From: Hoyosella rhizosphaerae
GTDB lineage: Bacteria > Actinomycetota > Actinomycetes > Mycobacteriales > Mycobacteriaceae
DNA: 64,000 nt
Assembly (NCBI RefSeq): GCF_014643175.1
Contig: NZ_BMJH01000001.1
Location: 372,001-436,000 of the forward strand
Direction: 5' to 3'
The notes beneath the pieces are model-generated. The model worked only from the letters and a program-made list of their open reading frames with translations, did no database searches and was not told the origin of the DNA. Every line of letters begins with the position of its first letter. Positions within the stretch are counted from its first letter, which is position 1. A program made the translations under genes and the position numbers. Shown piece after piece: positions 1 to 9,229 of the stretch.

Positions 1-445
1 CTACAATTTGATCCTCCTCTAGATGCTCGCGGAGTGTTTTCACCATGTCTTCGGTCACTGTGACGGGGGAGTCTGTCATCGCTTCTGCATATGCGATTGC
101 CGCCCGTTCAAGATCGGTGTAGACGTCACTGTCGCGCCAATGTGGCAACTCGTCGAGCTTGCGTGGGTCGATGCCGTCCATGCGGGCAATCCAGTACCCA
201 AAGTCCATGCACCATGCGCATCCGAGGCGTGCAGCGGAGGCTGCGACTGCGAGTTCCTTCACGTGCGAGTCGAGGCGGTCCCACTTTTCCACGGCCATCT
301 CCCAGCGTGCATTCGCCCGCAAAATGGCGGGTTGGTGGCCCATGGCGAGCGCTGGGGCCACAACCTTGCCGAACCTGCGTTGCGAGTACCACGATGCTAT
401 CTTCAGCGTGAGTGATCGTTTCGGCGCAAGCGATATGTTGGCCAT
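1..445 (-). CDS. Carboxymuconolactone decarboxylase / AhpD-like protein (C-terminus cut off)
   Basis: The frame is open from an ATG at 445 to the left edge, so 148 residues are visible and the stop lies outside the window. Residues 60-135 match the carboxymuconolactone decarboxylase (CMD/AhpD) fold, with a CxxC pair at Cys76 and Cys79 (GCAWC) followed by MDFGYW. In AhpD itself a His follows the second Cys by four residues. Here that position is Gly, as in a CxWCxDFGYW subgroup recalled from mycobacteria. Members are small helical oligomers acting as peroxidase reductants or decarboxylases; the substrate here cannot be told. The gene is divergent from the MFS gene at 580. Confidence 0.8.
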   Translation of the reverse strand, partial: MANISLAPKRSLTLKIASWYSQRRFGKVVAPALAMGHQPAILRANARWEMAVEKWDRLDSHVKELAVAASAARLGCAWCMDFGYWIARMDGIDPRKLDELPHWRDSDVYTDLERAAIAYAEAMTDSPVTVTEDMVKTLREHLEEDQIV

Positions 446-579
446 CGTTGATAGTCCTTCCTTGGAGGCGACACAATGTGATGCCGCTACATATACGACG
501 CCGCGCAATGGCCCCAATGTGACGTTATGTGACCTGAATCACATTCTAGCGGCGATTGGGTTCAACGAAGGGGGTCGAT

Positions 580-1812
580 TTGCATACGCAGGCGGTTCCA
601 CAACGTCGGATACTCACCATTCTCGTAATCGCGCAAATTCTGAGCGGTGCGGGGCTCGCGGCCGGAATTACCGTCGGCGCGCTTCTCGCCCAGGATGTGC
701 TGGAATCAACCAGTCTCGCCGGAGTCCCTGCCGCGCTGTTCACCGTCGGAGCTGCACTATCAGCCGTCGCGGTGGGCAGAATATCCCAGCGCCGAGGTCG
801 GCGAGTCGGGTTGTCCGTTGGTTACGCCACGGGCGCTGTGGGTAGCGCCGGTGTAGTTATCGCCGCAACAATCGCGTCGACGCCATTGCTGTTTGGCGCC
901 CTCCTAATCTATGGCGCAGGAATGGCAACAAACCTTCAGGCGCGCTACGCAGGCGCCGACCTCGCTACACCTGAGCGGCGAGGCACCGCGATCAGCATCG
1001 TCCTTGTGGCCACCACTGTCGGCGCGGTGATCGGACCAAACACCGTTACACTCACCGGCGATCTTGCGCAATTCTTCTCTATCCCACCGTTGGCGGGTCC
1101 TTTCCTTCTCGCGACCGTCGCCTATGGGGTGGCTGCACTCGTGCTGTGGATTTGGCTGCGTCCTGACCCGTTACTGCTAGCGCGCACTTTGCCAGTGGAG
1201 GACGAACCACCATCAGGTGCTGCAGCGAGTGTTTCGTGGCGAGGAATGGTGATCCTCGGCGCTGCTGTCATGGCTGTGACTCAGGCGGTGATGATTGCGA
1301 TCATGACCATGACGCCGATTCACATGCAACACCACGGGCATTCTCTCGGTGCGACGGGAGTGGTTATTGGGTTGCACGTTGCCGCGATGTATCTGCCTTC
1401 GCCAATCTCGGGTGTGTTAGTGGATCGCTACGGCACACGCCCCATCGCGGCGCTTGCGGCAGTGACGTTGGTTGGAGCCGGAATCGCGGCCGCCTTGTCG
1501 ACATCGGTCGTGGGACTGGTAGTGGCGCTCATGCTCCTTGGCCTCGGATGGAACCTGGGTTTGGTCAGTGGAACCACCATGATCACTGCGTATTCTCCGC
1601 TTGAGTCACGGGCTCGAATTCAGGGGAATGTTGACCTTTCCATCACTCTTGCTGGCGCGGGAGGCGGATTTGCCTCCGGCGCGGTTGTCGCAGCGACGAG
1701 CTACACCCTTCTTTCAGTGGCCGGTGGGATCTTGGCGATGCTAGTCATTCCGATGCTCATCTTCACCAAGGCGCGGAACCGTTCAATCCCCACTTCAACG
1801 CGTAGGGTCTAA
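580..1812 (+). CDS. MFS transporter (drug:H+ antiporter type)
   Basis: The protein has about 410 residues and twelve hydrophobic segments in two six-helix halves, separated by a polar loop around residues 200-215 (EDEPPSGAA). The first loop carries an arginine-rich RISQRRGRR stretch and the second half a DRYGTRP stretch, the usual MFS loop 2-3 and 8-9 signatures. I place the start at the TTG at 580 because GAAGGGGG sits about seven bases upstream. An in-frame TTG at 556 would add eight residues. It is probably an inner-membrane exporter of small molecules with unknown substrate. It is monocistronic. Confidence 0.85.
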   Translation: MHTQAVPQRRILTILVIAQILSGAGLAAGITVGALLAQDVLESTSLAGVPAALFTVGAALSAVAVGRISQRRGRRVGLSVGYATGAVGSAGVVIAATIASTPLLFGALLIYGAGMATNLQARYAGADLATPERRGTAISIVLVATTVGAVIGPNTVTLTGDLAQFFSIPPLAGPFLLATVAYGVAALVLWIWLRPDPLLLARTLPVEDEPPSGAAASVSWRGMVILGAAVMAVTQAVMIAIMTMTPIHMQHHGHSLGATGVVIGLHVAAMYLPSPISGVLVDRYGTRPIAALAAVTLVGAGIAAALSTSVVGLVVALMLLGLGWNLGLVSGTTMITAYSPLESRARIQGNVDLSITLAGAGGGFASGAVVAATSYTLLSVAGGILAMLVIPMLIFTKARNRSIPTSTRRV

Positions 1813-1968
1813 AGCCCTCTCGTGAGTGTCCGAAATGCCCTCCTTTTTGGGGACGAACATTTCTCACAATGTGTTGTAGATCACGCTAAGCTTGTGGGGC
1901 ATCTTGACGACAAGCTGCGTTGAAATGGGGACAGCAACGATGCATCCCCACGATGAGTGGAGCACCAC

Positions 1969-2487
1969 ATGCGGTCATCAACAAAGGTCGGCGCAGCAGT
2001 ATTCGCCACCGCAGCACTATTACTCCCCGGTGCTGTTGCACAGGCACAACTCGATTCCGGAAATACCATCGTTACTGCCGAACTGCTCGCGGGGGCGCTC
2101 ACCATTACGCCTCCCGTAGCCGCCACGCTAGTGCCCGAACTCGACGGCCTTTCCGCAAGCGGTCCAGTGCTAGCCATTCTCGTATCTGACTTGAGGCTTT
2201 CCAACGCGGGCTGGTCAACAACAGCGGTCATTACCGACTTCACGGACTCGCTACTAAGCCAAACGATCACCGCAAGCAACGTGACGTACACACCGGACTC
2301 GGCCATCACTACGGGCGTTGTCACCGTCACCCCATCCGGCACGGAGACCATCGATACCGCCAAAACAGTGCAATCGGCAACAGCATCAGGCGCAAACACC
2401 GCAACCTGGAATGCTGACCTCGTACTCAATACGGCAGGAGCCGCAGCAGGCGTCTACCTTGCAACATTGACGCACTCCGTTTTCTAA
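1969..2487 (+). CDS. Secreted WxL-like surface protein (first of cluster)
   Basis: This 172-residue protein begins with a Sec signal peptide ending near AVAQA-QLDS. The mature part has a WxL-like core: VSDLRLSNAGWSTTAVITDF in the middle and a C-terminus with TWNADL and Y-L-A-T-L-T-H-S-V-F. In Firmicutes, WxL domains bind peptidoglycan non-covalently and assemble with DUF916-type partners. The next gene is such a partner, which supports the assignment. The ATG at 1969 is preferred over a GTG twelve bases upstream because GTGGAG lies six bases before it and the signal peptide then starts correctly. It is the first gene of a three-gene operon. Confidence 0.7.
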   Translation: MRSSTKVGAAVFATAALLLPGAVAQAQLDSGNTIVTAELLAGALTITPPVAATLVPELDGLSASGPVLAILVSDLRLSNAGWSTTAVITDFTDSLLSQTITASNVTYTPDSAITTGVVTVTPSGTETIDTAKTVQSATASGANTATWNADLVLNTAGAAAGVYLATLTHSVF

Positions 2488-2514
2488 CCTCCACCACCAA
2501 CCTGAGAGAGTGCC

Positions 2515-3504
2515 GTGCGTAAGCTTCTCCCCGTCGCGCTTGCCGCGGCACTAGTCCTACCGGTGTCGGCTGTGTCAGCACAGCCGACACCGGAACTCGA
2601 TCGGGTGGAAAACCCCGGACTCGGAATCAGGCTTCTCGAAGCCCCAGAACACCTCAAAGACGATCCGCGTGCGCAGGTCTATGTCATCGACAGAGTCGAT
2701 GCCGGGACCTCCTTTGATCGGCGCATTGAAGTATCCAACCGCACCGGAGCCGACCAGGCCGTCGATGTGTATGTAGGCGCGGCCGATATCAACAGCGACG
2801 GTGCATTCACCGTGGGTGATGCCGACGCCGCGAACGAACTGACCGGCTGGATGGAACTCGATACCAACCAACTGACTCTGGACGACCGAGAAACCGCAGA
2901 GGTGACCCTGACTATCGACGTTCCCGAGGATGCCGAGGACGGCGAACGGTATGCAGTCGTCTGGGCGCAAATCGCAAGCGGCTCACCGGACGAAGGCGGC
3001 GCCATCGTCGTCAACCGGGTCGGGATCCGCACGTACCTCGCGGTGGGTGACGAGAACGCCCTACTACCCGACTTCGCCATCACCTCAGTAACACCACAAC
3101 GCAATGACGACGGCGTCGCTGAACTCGTCGTCTCATTCGACAACACCGGCGGGCGGGCTGTCGATGTCTCAGGTGAAGTCGAACTATCTGAAGGCCCAGG
3201 CGGTGTCAGGGCAGGACCATTCAACTCAGACCCAGTAACTGTGGCCCCTGGCGGTCAAGGCGCATCAGTCTTCACCCTCACGGCTGGTCTACCAAATGGA
3301 CCATGGCAAGCGGAGATCACGCTCCGCAGTGGCCTGCTTGAACGCACGTATAGCAGCGCAATCACCTTCCCCGACACAGGTGTGGGCGATGCAATAGCGA
3401 CAGACGAATCTCGACCAGCGTGGCTATGGGTCTCGATTGCGCTGCTGACTCTCGCTATCATCCTTGCCGCGGTCGTGGCATGGCGTAAGACAAGAAGCGA
3501 ATGA
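2515..3504 (+). CDS. DUF916-like (WxL-interacting) protein with C-terminal membrane anchor
   Basis: The 329-residue protein has a signal peptide (cleavage near VSA-QPT), a beta-rich region at about 30-150 resembling the DUF916 peptidoglycan-binding domain ([19 protein letters not shown], then [17 protein letters not shown]), and a second Ig-like domain at about 180-280. One transmembrane helix at about 303-322 is followed by a short basic tail (RKTRSE). Firmicute WxL-interacting proteins have this same order. It starts at GTG behind GAGAG and overlaps the next gene by four bases, so the two are translationally coupled. A perfect 15-bp inverted repeat lies over the signal-peptide end of the gene. 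Confidence 0.7.
   Translation: MRKLLPVALAAALVLPVSAVSAQPTPELDRVENPGLGIRLLEAPEHLKDDPRAQVYVIDRVDAGTSFDRRIEVSNRTGADQAVDVYVGAADINSDGAFTVGDADAANELTGWMELDTNQLTLDDRETAEVTLTIDVPEDAEDGERYAVVWAQIASGSPDEGGAIVVNRVGIRTYLAVGDENALLPDFAITSVTPQRNDDGVAELVVSFDNTGGRAVDVSGEVELSEGPGGVRAGPFNSDPVTVAPGGQGASVFTLTAGLPNGPWQAEITLRSGLLERTYSSAITFPDTGVGDAIATDESRPAWLWVSIALLTLAIILAAVVAWRKTRSE
2560..2593 (+). other. Perfect 15-bp hairpin inside coding sequence
   Basis: The arm at 2560-2574 (CCGGTGTCGGCTGTG) is the exact reverse complement of 2579-2593, with a four-base TCAG loop. It lies about 45 bases after the start codon, over the signal-peptide cleavage site. In the mRNA it would be a very stable stem without a U-tract. 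It might pause ribosomes or tune expression of this surface-protein gene. Confidence 0.6.
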
Positions 3505-4538
3505 TGAAGCGCACGAAATTGGGGATGGGGATTGCGATCTGCGCAGCCAGCGCGTTATTCGCTTCCACATTCGCGGCTGCAGAACCAATCGGTGACGTGC
3601 CATGCCCACCCGGTACCGCCACCGTTGTTGACGGTACCGGTGGCGCGGAATGCGTAACGGAAACACCACCAGCACTTGAACCCGAGCCGGTGGTGGAACC
3701 CGAGCCGGTGGTGGAAACAGAACCCGTGGTGGAACCAGAACCCGCACCACCGCCACCCGAACCCACAACGGAAATCGCGCCGGAACCCGAACCGGATTTG
3801 CCACCTGAGCCTGAGCTACTGCCACAACCGGAAACTGAGCCCGAACCAGAAACAACGCCGGAACCAACCTTTGAGCCAGAACCAACACTTGAGCCCGAAG
3901 CGGCAGTCGAACCTAATCCTGAACTTGAGGCCGAAGACACCTCGGAAGATGAAGGATTGGCGCTGAATGAAGACGCCGAAACTGAAACCGACGATGTCAA
4001 CGACGACGAGTCCCGCGACACTGACGCCGCCACGGAGGACAGTGACGCCGCCGTAGATGACCCCGCAGACGAAGCTGTTAGAGACGAGGACGAAGCTACC
4101 GAGGACGAAGCTGCTGACGAGGCAACTACCGACGACGAACCAGTCGAGGACGAAGCGTCCGGTTCGTTGACGATCGCGGTCGGCCCGTTCGTGGCGTCGG
4201 GGGTCATGCGTATGGGTGATGTCTATCGGGGACGAGTTGCGGTCGAGGTCGCCGACGCGCGGACGGACAGCCCCGGGTGGACGGCCTATGCGCGGCTCCA
4301 ACCTTTTGAAGGTAGGTCAGGCTCGTCGTTTGCGCCGGTCAGTGCTACTTACAGGTCGTCTGACACGCATTGCAGCAGTTCGACCGGCCCCCAGAAGCTA
4401 AGCGACGCAAACTCGGCGGTGCATGTTGCGACGCAGCCGTGCACCGCGACCTGGGACGCCGACGTCGCTTTCCTGATTCCTAGCGACGGACTGGTGGCTG
4501 ATACCTACACCGCAGTGATTAGTCACTCGGTGTACTAG
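3501..4538 (+). CDS. Secreted WxL-like protein with Glu-Pro repeat and acidic linker
   Basis: The 345-residue protein has a signal peptide (FAAA-EPIG), a short segment with two Cys (CPPGT...AECV), a Pro/Glu-rich region at about 55-140 built on an EPEPVV repeat, a strongly acidic Asp/Glu/Ala stretch at about 140-220, and a C-terminal WxL-like domain ([21 protein letters not shown], ending ISHSVY). The ending resembles the THSVF ending of the first gene in the cluster. The Pro/Glu region probably spans the cell wall. It overlaps the previous gene by four bases. Its last 20 bases overlap the 3' end of the convergent PucR gene. Confidence 0.7.
   Translation: MMKRTKLGMGIAICAASALFASTFAAAEPIGDVPCPPGTATVVDGTGGAECVTETPPALEPEPVVEPEPVVETEPVVEPEPAPPPPEPTTEIAPEPEPDLPPEPELLPQPETEPEPETTPEPTFEPEPTLEPEAAVEPNPELEAEDTSEDEGLALNEDAETETDDVNDDESRDTDAATEDSDAAVDDPADEAVRDEDEATEDEAADEATTDDEPVEDEASGSLTIAVGPFVASGVMRMGDVYRGRVAVEVADARTDSPGWTAYARLQPFEGRSGSSFAPVSATYRSSDTHCSSSTGPQKLSDANSAVHVATQPCTATWDADVAFLIPSDGLVADTYTAVISHSVY
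3678..3749 (+). repeat. 18-bp tandem coding repeat (EPEPVV units)
   Basis: Four consecutive 18-base units lie at 3678, 3696, 3714 and 3732. The first two are identical (GAACCCGAGCCGGTGGTG) and the next two increasingly diverged. The array encodes EPEPVV-type hexapeptides in the extended wall-spanning part of the surface protein and is a likely site of length variation between strains. Confidence 0.8.
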
Positions 4539-5757
4539 ATAGCAGCCAGTCGATTCCGAATGTGTCGAGGCACCGCAATGCGAGTTCAATGGCGACGTGA
4601 TCGGATCGCCGACCTGGGTTGATCAGGTTGAATGCTTGTTCGACGCGATATCGAACAGTGTTTTTGTGCACGTGCAATTCTTCGGACGCGCGGGCTGGAC
4701 TCGCGCCGCACATGAGGTACGCCCGCAGTGTTTCGCGTAGGCGTTCAGCGGTTTCGGTGTTGTCGGCGAGCCCGCCTAGTGTGCGACGAATGAACCGACG
4801 GCACGCTGTGGCGTCGCGTCCCAACAAGTAGGCCGTTTCGACGTCAGCGAATGACGTCACTGCAATGCTTGGTCGTGACATGTTTGCCACGTGTTGTGCG
4901 GCGATTGCTTCGTTATGTGACTGCCGGAAACCGTCGCGGCCGCGTAGGCACGTGCCCAGTGCAACATGAACCCCGGGCTGGGTGCTGAGTTCGGGTAGTC
5001 GAGTGATCTCGGCCGGAGTGGAAATCCAAGTCCATAGTCCACGTGCTCCTGACGGGATGCTTAAGGATCCCGATCCGCGAATGGCGTGCGTGAGTCGCGC
5101 GGCGATCGCCTCCATGTTGGTGAAGGATCGTAGATCATCTTGGTCACTCCAGAGGACTACTGCTGTGTGCCACCGCCGGAGGGAATATTCCAATCGTTGT
5201 GACGCCGTGTCAGTGTCAATGGAGTCGCCAGCAAGAATTGCATGTGCCGTTTCTGCGCGACGGGCACTGGTGCCGCGGAGAAGTGCTTCGCGTTCTTGTG
5301 TGAAGGCACTGAGGAGCACGTCGGTCGATAGTTCTAGCCATTTCACAGCTGATTCCCACAACTGCACGAGAGCGGCCATTTTTTCTTCGGGATCGACAGG
5401 TGCGGATTGAACGATCTCGTTGAGAATGCTGATCGCGGTGGTGCGCCCCGAGCCGTACACGCGCAGCAGAACTTGGACATCCATGCCGCGTCGGGCAACG
5501 GTGCGCGCTAGCGCTACTGCCTCGGCGGGCGGCTGATACGCGGTGTCCTCGGTGGTGGCTGCGGCAATGAATGCCCTGACCTGCCCTCGGGTACTGGCGT
5601 CGAGATCGCGCCTAAACTCGTCGTCACTGCTCAACTCAGGTAATGAATCAATGATTGTGGTGTTTATTCGCTCGACGATGGCGGACATCGAGGCGGGTGT
5701 GAGCATCTGCGAGGTGATACGTCCGATCCAATCAGAGAGCTCATCGGCTTCCATCAC
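4519..5757 (-). CDS. PucR/CdaR-type helix-turn-helix transcriptional regulator
   Basis: The 412-residue protein has a helical N-terminal sensor-like half (about 1-160), a middle GGDEF-like/CdaR region and a C-terminal PucR HTH (about 350-405: [35 protein letters not shown] shows its usual pattern). Proteins of this family usually control neighbouring catabolic genes in response to a metabolite. It is divergent from the SDR/aldehyde dehydrogenase pair, with a 19-bp palindrome in the shared upstream region. GGAGGT precedes a GTG at 5757, and an ATG follows directly at 5754, so either may be used. Confidence 0.85.
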   Translation of the reverse strand: MMEADELSDWIGRITSQMLTPASMSAIVERINTTIIDSLPELSSDDEFRRDLDASTRGQVRAFIAAATTEDTAYQPPAEAVALARTVARRGMDVQVLLRVYGSGRTTAISILNEIVQSAPVDPEEKMAALVQLWESAVKWLELSTDVLLSAFTQEREALLRGTSARRAETAHAILAGDSIDTDTASQRLEYSLRRWHTAVVLWSDQDDLRSFTNMEAIAARLTHAIRGSGSLSIPSGARGLWTWISTPAEITRLPELSTQPGVHVALGTCLRGRDGFRQSHNEAIAAQHVANMSRPSIAVTSFADVETAYLLGRDATACRRFIRRTLGGLADNTETAERLRETLRAYLMCGASPARASEELHVHKNTVRYRVEQAFNLINPGRRSDHVAIELALRCLDTFGIDWLLSSTPSD

Positions 5758-5777
5758 AACCCACCTCCAACGATGTT

Positions 5778-5796
5778 TTTGTATTCAGAGTACAAA
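5778..5796. promoter_or_regulatory. 19-bp palindrome, likely operator between PucR regulator and SDR operon
   Basis: The sequence TTTGTATTCAGAGTACAAA is an inverted repeat with 8 of 9 arm positions matching around a central A. It lies in the 132-bp divergent region, 21 bases from the regulator start. The position fits autoregulation by the PucR-type protein and control of the downstream operon. Confidence 0.5.
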
Positions 5797-5889
5797 GATT
5801 GACGAAAACTTCGGCACCGAATACCTATCCGCAGTCTGCCACCGAAGGCCATAGTTGAGGTACTTCAACATCTGGACTTTAGGAGCATC

Positions 5890-6717
5890 ATGGGACACTC
5901 ACTCGCCGGCCACGTCGTCGCGATCACAGGCGGTGCTCGCGGCATCGGTCTTGCTACAGCAACTCACCTTGCCGGACTTGGCGCAAAGGTAGTCATCGGC
6001 GACATCGACGAGGCGCAATTGCCAGAGGCAGCGCTACAGTCAGGCGCAGTGGGGTTCATCCGAGTTGACGTCACCGATCCCGCGTCGTTCGAGGAGTTTC
6101 TGGAGTTCACCGAACGTACCGCAGGCCCACTTACTGTCCTGGTAAACAACGCGGGAATCATGCCCGTTGGGCTGATCGTTGATGAGCCCGAAGCAGTGGC
6201 GCGACGGATGTTCGAAATCAACGTATTCGGAGTCATTACCGGTACCAAACTTGCCCTGAAGCGGATGATTCCGCAGCGCCGCGGCCACATCATCAACATT
6301 GCGTCACTCGCCGGCGAATATCAGTTCCCCGGGCTCGCTAGCTATTGCGGCACGAAGCATGCAGTTCTTGGTTTCACCGACGCCGTACGCAAGGAAGTGC
6401 GATCCGAAGGCGTCCACGTTGGTGCCGTCCTCCCAACATTGACGAACACGCAGCTCGCATCCGGAGCCAAAGGAATCCGTGGCGTACGCACCCCGGAACC
6501 TGAAGAGATCGCAGCTGCTGTGGCGCGACAGATCACCCACCCCACACCACGCGTTCGCGTGACGTTGCTGGCCGGTTTGCTTGTGCAGTCTCAACACTTC
6601 CTGCCCCGGTTTGTGTTCGAAAACATCAGCAAGGTCCTTGGCGCAGAAACACAGTTCGTCAGCGAACTCGACGCGGAGGTTCGCAGCGCATACGAGCAGC
6701 GCGCCCGCACCAGCTGA
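5890..6717 (+). CDS. Short-chain dehydrogenase/reductase
   Basis: The 275-residue protein carries the classical SDR signature: TGGARGIG nucleotide-binding loop near residue 14, NNAG at about 91, and catalytic Ser with Y-C-G-T-K near 155-159. Asp at the end of the second strand (VIGDID) suggests NAD(H) preference. The C-terminus is longer than the 250-residue norm. AGGAG precedes the ATG. It is the first gene of an operon with the aldehyde dehydrogenase 33 bases downstream. An alcohol-to-aldehyde-to-acid route is a reasonable guess; the substrate is unknown. Confidence 0.85.
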   Translation: MGHSLAGHVVAITGGARGIGLATATHLAGLGAKVVIGDIDEAQLPEAALQSGAVGFIRVDVTDPASFEEFLEFTERTAGPLTVLVNNAGIMPVGLIVDEPEAVARRMFEINVFGVITGTKLALKRMIPQRRGHIINIASLAGEYQFPGLASYCGTKHAVLGFTDAVRKEVRSEGVHVGAVLPTLTNTQLASGAKGIRGVRTPEPEEIAAAVARQITHPTPRVRVTLLAGLLVQSQHFLPRFVFENISKVLGAETQFVSELDAEVRSAYEQRARTS

Positions 6718-6750
6718 CAACATCCCACCAACTACAGAGGAGTACCAACT

Positions 6751-8304
6751 ATGGCTGCGCCATCCACAGAAACTTTTGACCGTCTAGCGAAACTCATCGC
6801 GATTGATGACGTCGATCAGCGTGAAACCCGCGAAATCCGCGAAATCTTCACCGGGCAAACCCTGGCCAAGATCCCCATCGGCACCGCAGCCGACGCACGT
6901 ACCGCTGTTGACCGCGCCCGAATCGCCCAAAAGGCGTGGGCCGCAAAACCTGCCGCGGAACGAGCTGCGGTGTTCTCGGAGTACTACAAGCTTGTACTCA
7001 AGAACCGTGAAGCCCTGATGGACATGGCCCAGGCCGAAACCGGCAAGGCGCGCGTGTCAGCCCAGGAGGAAGTACTCGACATCGCACTGAACGCCCGTTA
7101 TTACGCCAAACGTGGCGCCAAACTTCTCGCACCACGCGCCGCGCAAGGAATCTTCCCGGGACTGACAAAGACGATTGTCCGCCACATCCCCAAGGGTGTT
7201 GTCGGTGTCATTTCGCCGTGGAACTACCCGATGACGCTGGCTGTTTCGGATGCCATCCCAGCGCTTATTGCGGGCAACGCCGTCGTGATCAAGCCTGACA
7301 GCAATACCCCGTACTGTGCTTTGGCCTGCGCGGACCTCCTGTATCAAGCGGGTCTGCCCAAGGAACTCTTCGCAGTCGTGCCCGGACCTGGCGCGGTGGT
7401 GGGTGGCGAACTTCTCGCCAGCACCGATTACGTCATGTTCACAGGCTCCACCGAAACAGGTAAGGCACTCGCACAACAAGCAGCTGAGCGACTCGTTGGG
7501 TTCTCCGCTGAACTCGGTGGGAAGAACGCCATGATTGTCACAGAGGGCGCAGACCTCGCCAAGGTGGCAAGCGCGGCGACTCGTGCGTGCTTCTCCAACT
7601 CAGGGCAACTGTGTATCTCGATTGAACGCATCTACGTTGAACAAACTGTTGCCGACGAGTTCATGGCACTGTTCGCCAAAGAGGTGAACGCGATGAAACT
7701 CGGCGCCGAGTACAAGTTTGGTTACGCGATGGGCAGCATGGTGTCTCAACCCCAGCTCGACACAGTGCGTTCGCACGTCGAGGACGCCGTGTCCAAGGGT
7801 GCGACCGTCGTCGCTGGCGGCAAGCCGCGTCCCGACCTCGGACCGCTGTTCCATGAGCCAACCGTGCTCACCGGCGTTACCGAAGACATGGTGTGCGCCA
7901 ACGAAGAGACCTTCGGACCACTCGTGTCGATTTACCCTGTCGCCACCGTCGATGAGGCGATCGCCCGGGCAAATGACACCGAATACGGACTCAACGCAAG
8001 TGTGTGGGCTGCCACCACCAAAGAAGGTGAAGAAATCGCTGCCCGGATACATGCGGGGACGGTCAACGTCAACGAGGGTTACGGTCCGGCGTTTGGTTCG
8101 ACTGACGCACCGATGGGCGGAATGGGCACCTCCGGTATGGGGCGTCGCCACGGAAGCGAAGGCCTCTTGAAATACACCGAGGCGCAGACTGTCGCGACCC
8201 AGAGGTTGATCGACCTTGGCGGACCATCCTGGCTTCCCTCAGCGGCATGGTCAGCGGTACTTCCACACGCGGTACGGGCACTTAGCCTGCTTCCAGGCAG
8301 GTAA
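6751..8304 (+). CDS. NAD(P)+-dependent succinic-semialdehyde-dehydrogenase-like aldehyde dehydrogenase
   Basis: The 517-residue protein is full length for the aldehyde dehydrogenase superfamily. Visible motifs are the NAD-binding PWNYP near 150, FTGSTETGK near 230, the general-base Glu in AELGGKN, and the catalytic Cys in SGQLCIS near 289. The sequence is closest to the actinobacterial succinic semialdehyde dehydrogenase group (GabD2-like), recalled from the family. It has GAGGAG before its ATG, is co-transcribed with the SDR gene and ends just before a strong bidirectional terminator. Substrate specificity is inferred, not shown. Confidence 0.8.
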   Translation: MAAPSTETFDRLAKLIAIDDVDQRETREIREIFTGQTLAKIPIGTAADARTAVDRARIAQKAWAAKPAAERAAVFSEYYKLVLKNREALMDMAQAETGKARVSAQEEVLDIALNARYYAKRGAKLLAPRAAQGIFPGLTKTIVRHIPKGVVGVISPWNYPMTLAVSDAIPALIAGNAVVIKPDSNTPYCALACADLLYQAGLPKELFAVVPGPGAVVGGELLASTDYVMFTGSTETGKALAQQAAERLVGFSAELGGKNAMIVTEGADLAKVASAATRACFSNSGQLCISIERIYVEQTVADEFMALFAKEVNAMKLGAEYKFGYAMGSMVSQPQLDTVRSHVEDAVSKGATVVAGGKPRPDLGPLFHEPTVLTGVTEDMVCANEETFGPLVSIYPVATVDEAIARANDTEYGLNASVWAATTKEGEEIAARIHAGTVNVNEGYGPAFGSTDAPMGGMGTSGMGRRHGSEGLLKYTEAQTVATQRLIDLGGPSWLPSAAWSAVLPHAVRALSLLPGR

Positions 8305-8312
8305 ACAACCGA

Positions 8313-8352
8313 AAAGCGGGATGCACCTCACTCATGAGGCGCATCCCGCTTT
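8313..8352. terminator. Bidirectional terminator hairpin
   Basis: AAAGCGGGATGC at 8313-8324 pairs perfectly with 8341-8352. An inner CCTCA/TGAGG pair extends the stem, and A/T runs lie on both outer sides. It lies between convergent genes ending at 8304 and 8360. Confidence 0.85.
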
Positions 8353-8359
8353 GTGGTTT

Positions 8360-9040
8360 CTAGTCAGTCTTGTGGAGTGCGAAGAAGCCGATCTTCAAGT
8401 ATTTGCCCTTGACCCGGAACAGGATCTTGCCGAGGTACACGCCGGGAACAAGTTCGACGAGTTCGTCACGCACACTGCGGATGAGGAGGCGCGGGTTGGT
8501 CTCGATCGACTTGTAGTCGATGACCAACACTTCCTGATCCTGGCCATCTTTGTCGCGGCTAGCCTCAACGTGGGTTTTGAAGTCAAAGGCCAACTTGCCA
8601 TCGTCGGTTTGCGTCATGTTGTAGAGCGGCCACAGAAGACGTAGCGGCATGGATGCGCGTGACGAGATGCGGTTTGACCCTGTTCCCGCGGACCCGAATC
8701 GTTTGCCCTCCCACGGCATCCAGAGGTCTGTGACGGCGGTGACCGTCCGGTCAAGGATGGGTAGCGTCGTCGTCATGACAAGCAGACCCTCAGTTTGGCC
8801 TTCCAATGACGCTGGGGGAGAACTGGCGCGGAACATCGCTTCGAGGTCACTTGCTGCGCGGTCGTAATCCTTGAGATCACTGTCGCGAAGTGACTTGACC
8901 AATTCCCACGCCTCATTGGCGGCTCCGGCGGGGTCTGTTCCTGCGCGGTCGCGCAGTTCGGCAAGCCTCTGGGCTGTGTCAGCAGTGGTTGCAGTTACGT
9001 CGGACGTTGTGTCGTCATTCGGTGCCATCGCACTATCCAT
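8360..9040 (-). CDS. Conserved hypothetical protein (lipid/adhesion-like, function unknown)
   Basis: The 226-residue protein has no signal peptide or membrane helix. The first 70 residues are polar and helical (DTAQRLAELRDRAGTDPAGAANEAWELVKSL shows the pattern). The rest looks beta-rich, with conserved-looking LWMPWEGKRF and the C-terminal VPGVYLGKILFRVKGKYLKIGFFAL. I recognise similar hypothetical proteins in actinomycetes but no characterised family. The start is uncertain: ATG at 9028 (MAPND) is an alternative, and neither has a strong ribosome site. Confidence 0.65.
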   Translation of the reverse strand: MDSAMAPNDDTTSDVTATTADTAQRLAELRDRAGTDPAGAANEAWELVKSLRDSDLKDYDRAASDLEAMFRASSPPASLEGQTEGLLVMTTTLPILDRTVTAVTDLWMPWEGKRFGSAGTGSNRISSRASMPLRLLWPLYNMTQTDDGKLAFDFKTHVEASRDKDGQDQEVLVIDYKSIETNPRLLIRSVRDELVELVPGVYLGKILFRVKGKYLKIGFFALHKTD

Positions 9041-9146
9041 TCATCGGGGGTAAGCCTTAGGCAAGTCTACGACCGATCAGCGTCACATTGGCCCCTGAAG
9101 TGCAATGCGTGTCACATATTTGTGGTGGTTATTGTGAAGTTTATGG

Positions 9147-9177
9147 TTGACACGATTTGAGTGAACAGATGTACACT
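9147..9177 (+). promoter_or_regulatory. Sigma-70-like promoter of the alpha/beta hydrolase gene
   Basis: A perfect TTGACA lies at 9147-9152. TGTACA at 9170-9175 (17-base spacing) or TACACT at 9172-9177 (19-base spacing) can serve as the -10 element. The hydrolase start codon is about 50 bases downstream. Confidence 0.55.
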
Positions 9178-9229
9178 GAAGCCTGGGTTTGAACAAAGGC
9201 TCATCATCAACACTCGGGGAGACGATCCA

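Noticed and set aside
3458-4207. Long serine-rich frame on the minus strand opposite the Glu/Pro-rich surface protein
   Set aside because: It is the mirror of the GAA/GAC-rich coding repeat. The plus-strand frame has a signal peptide, operon overlap and a WxL-like domain.
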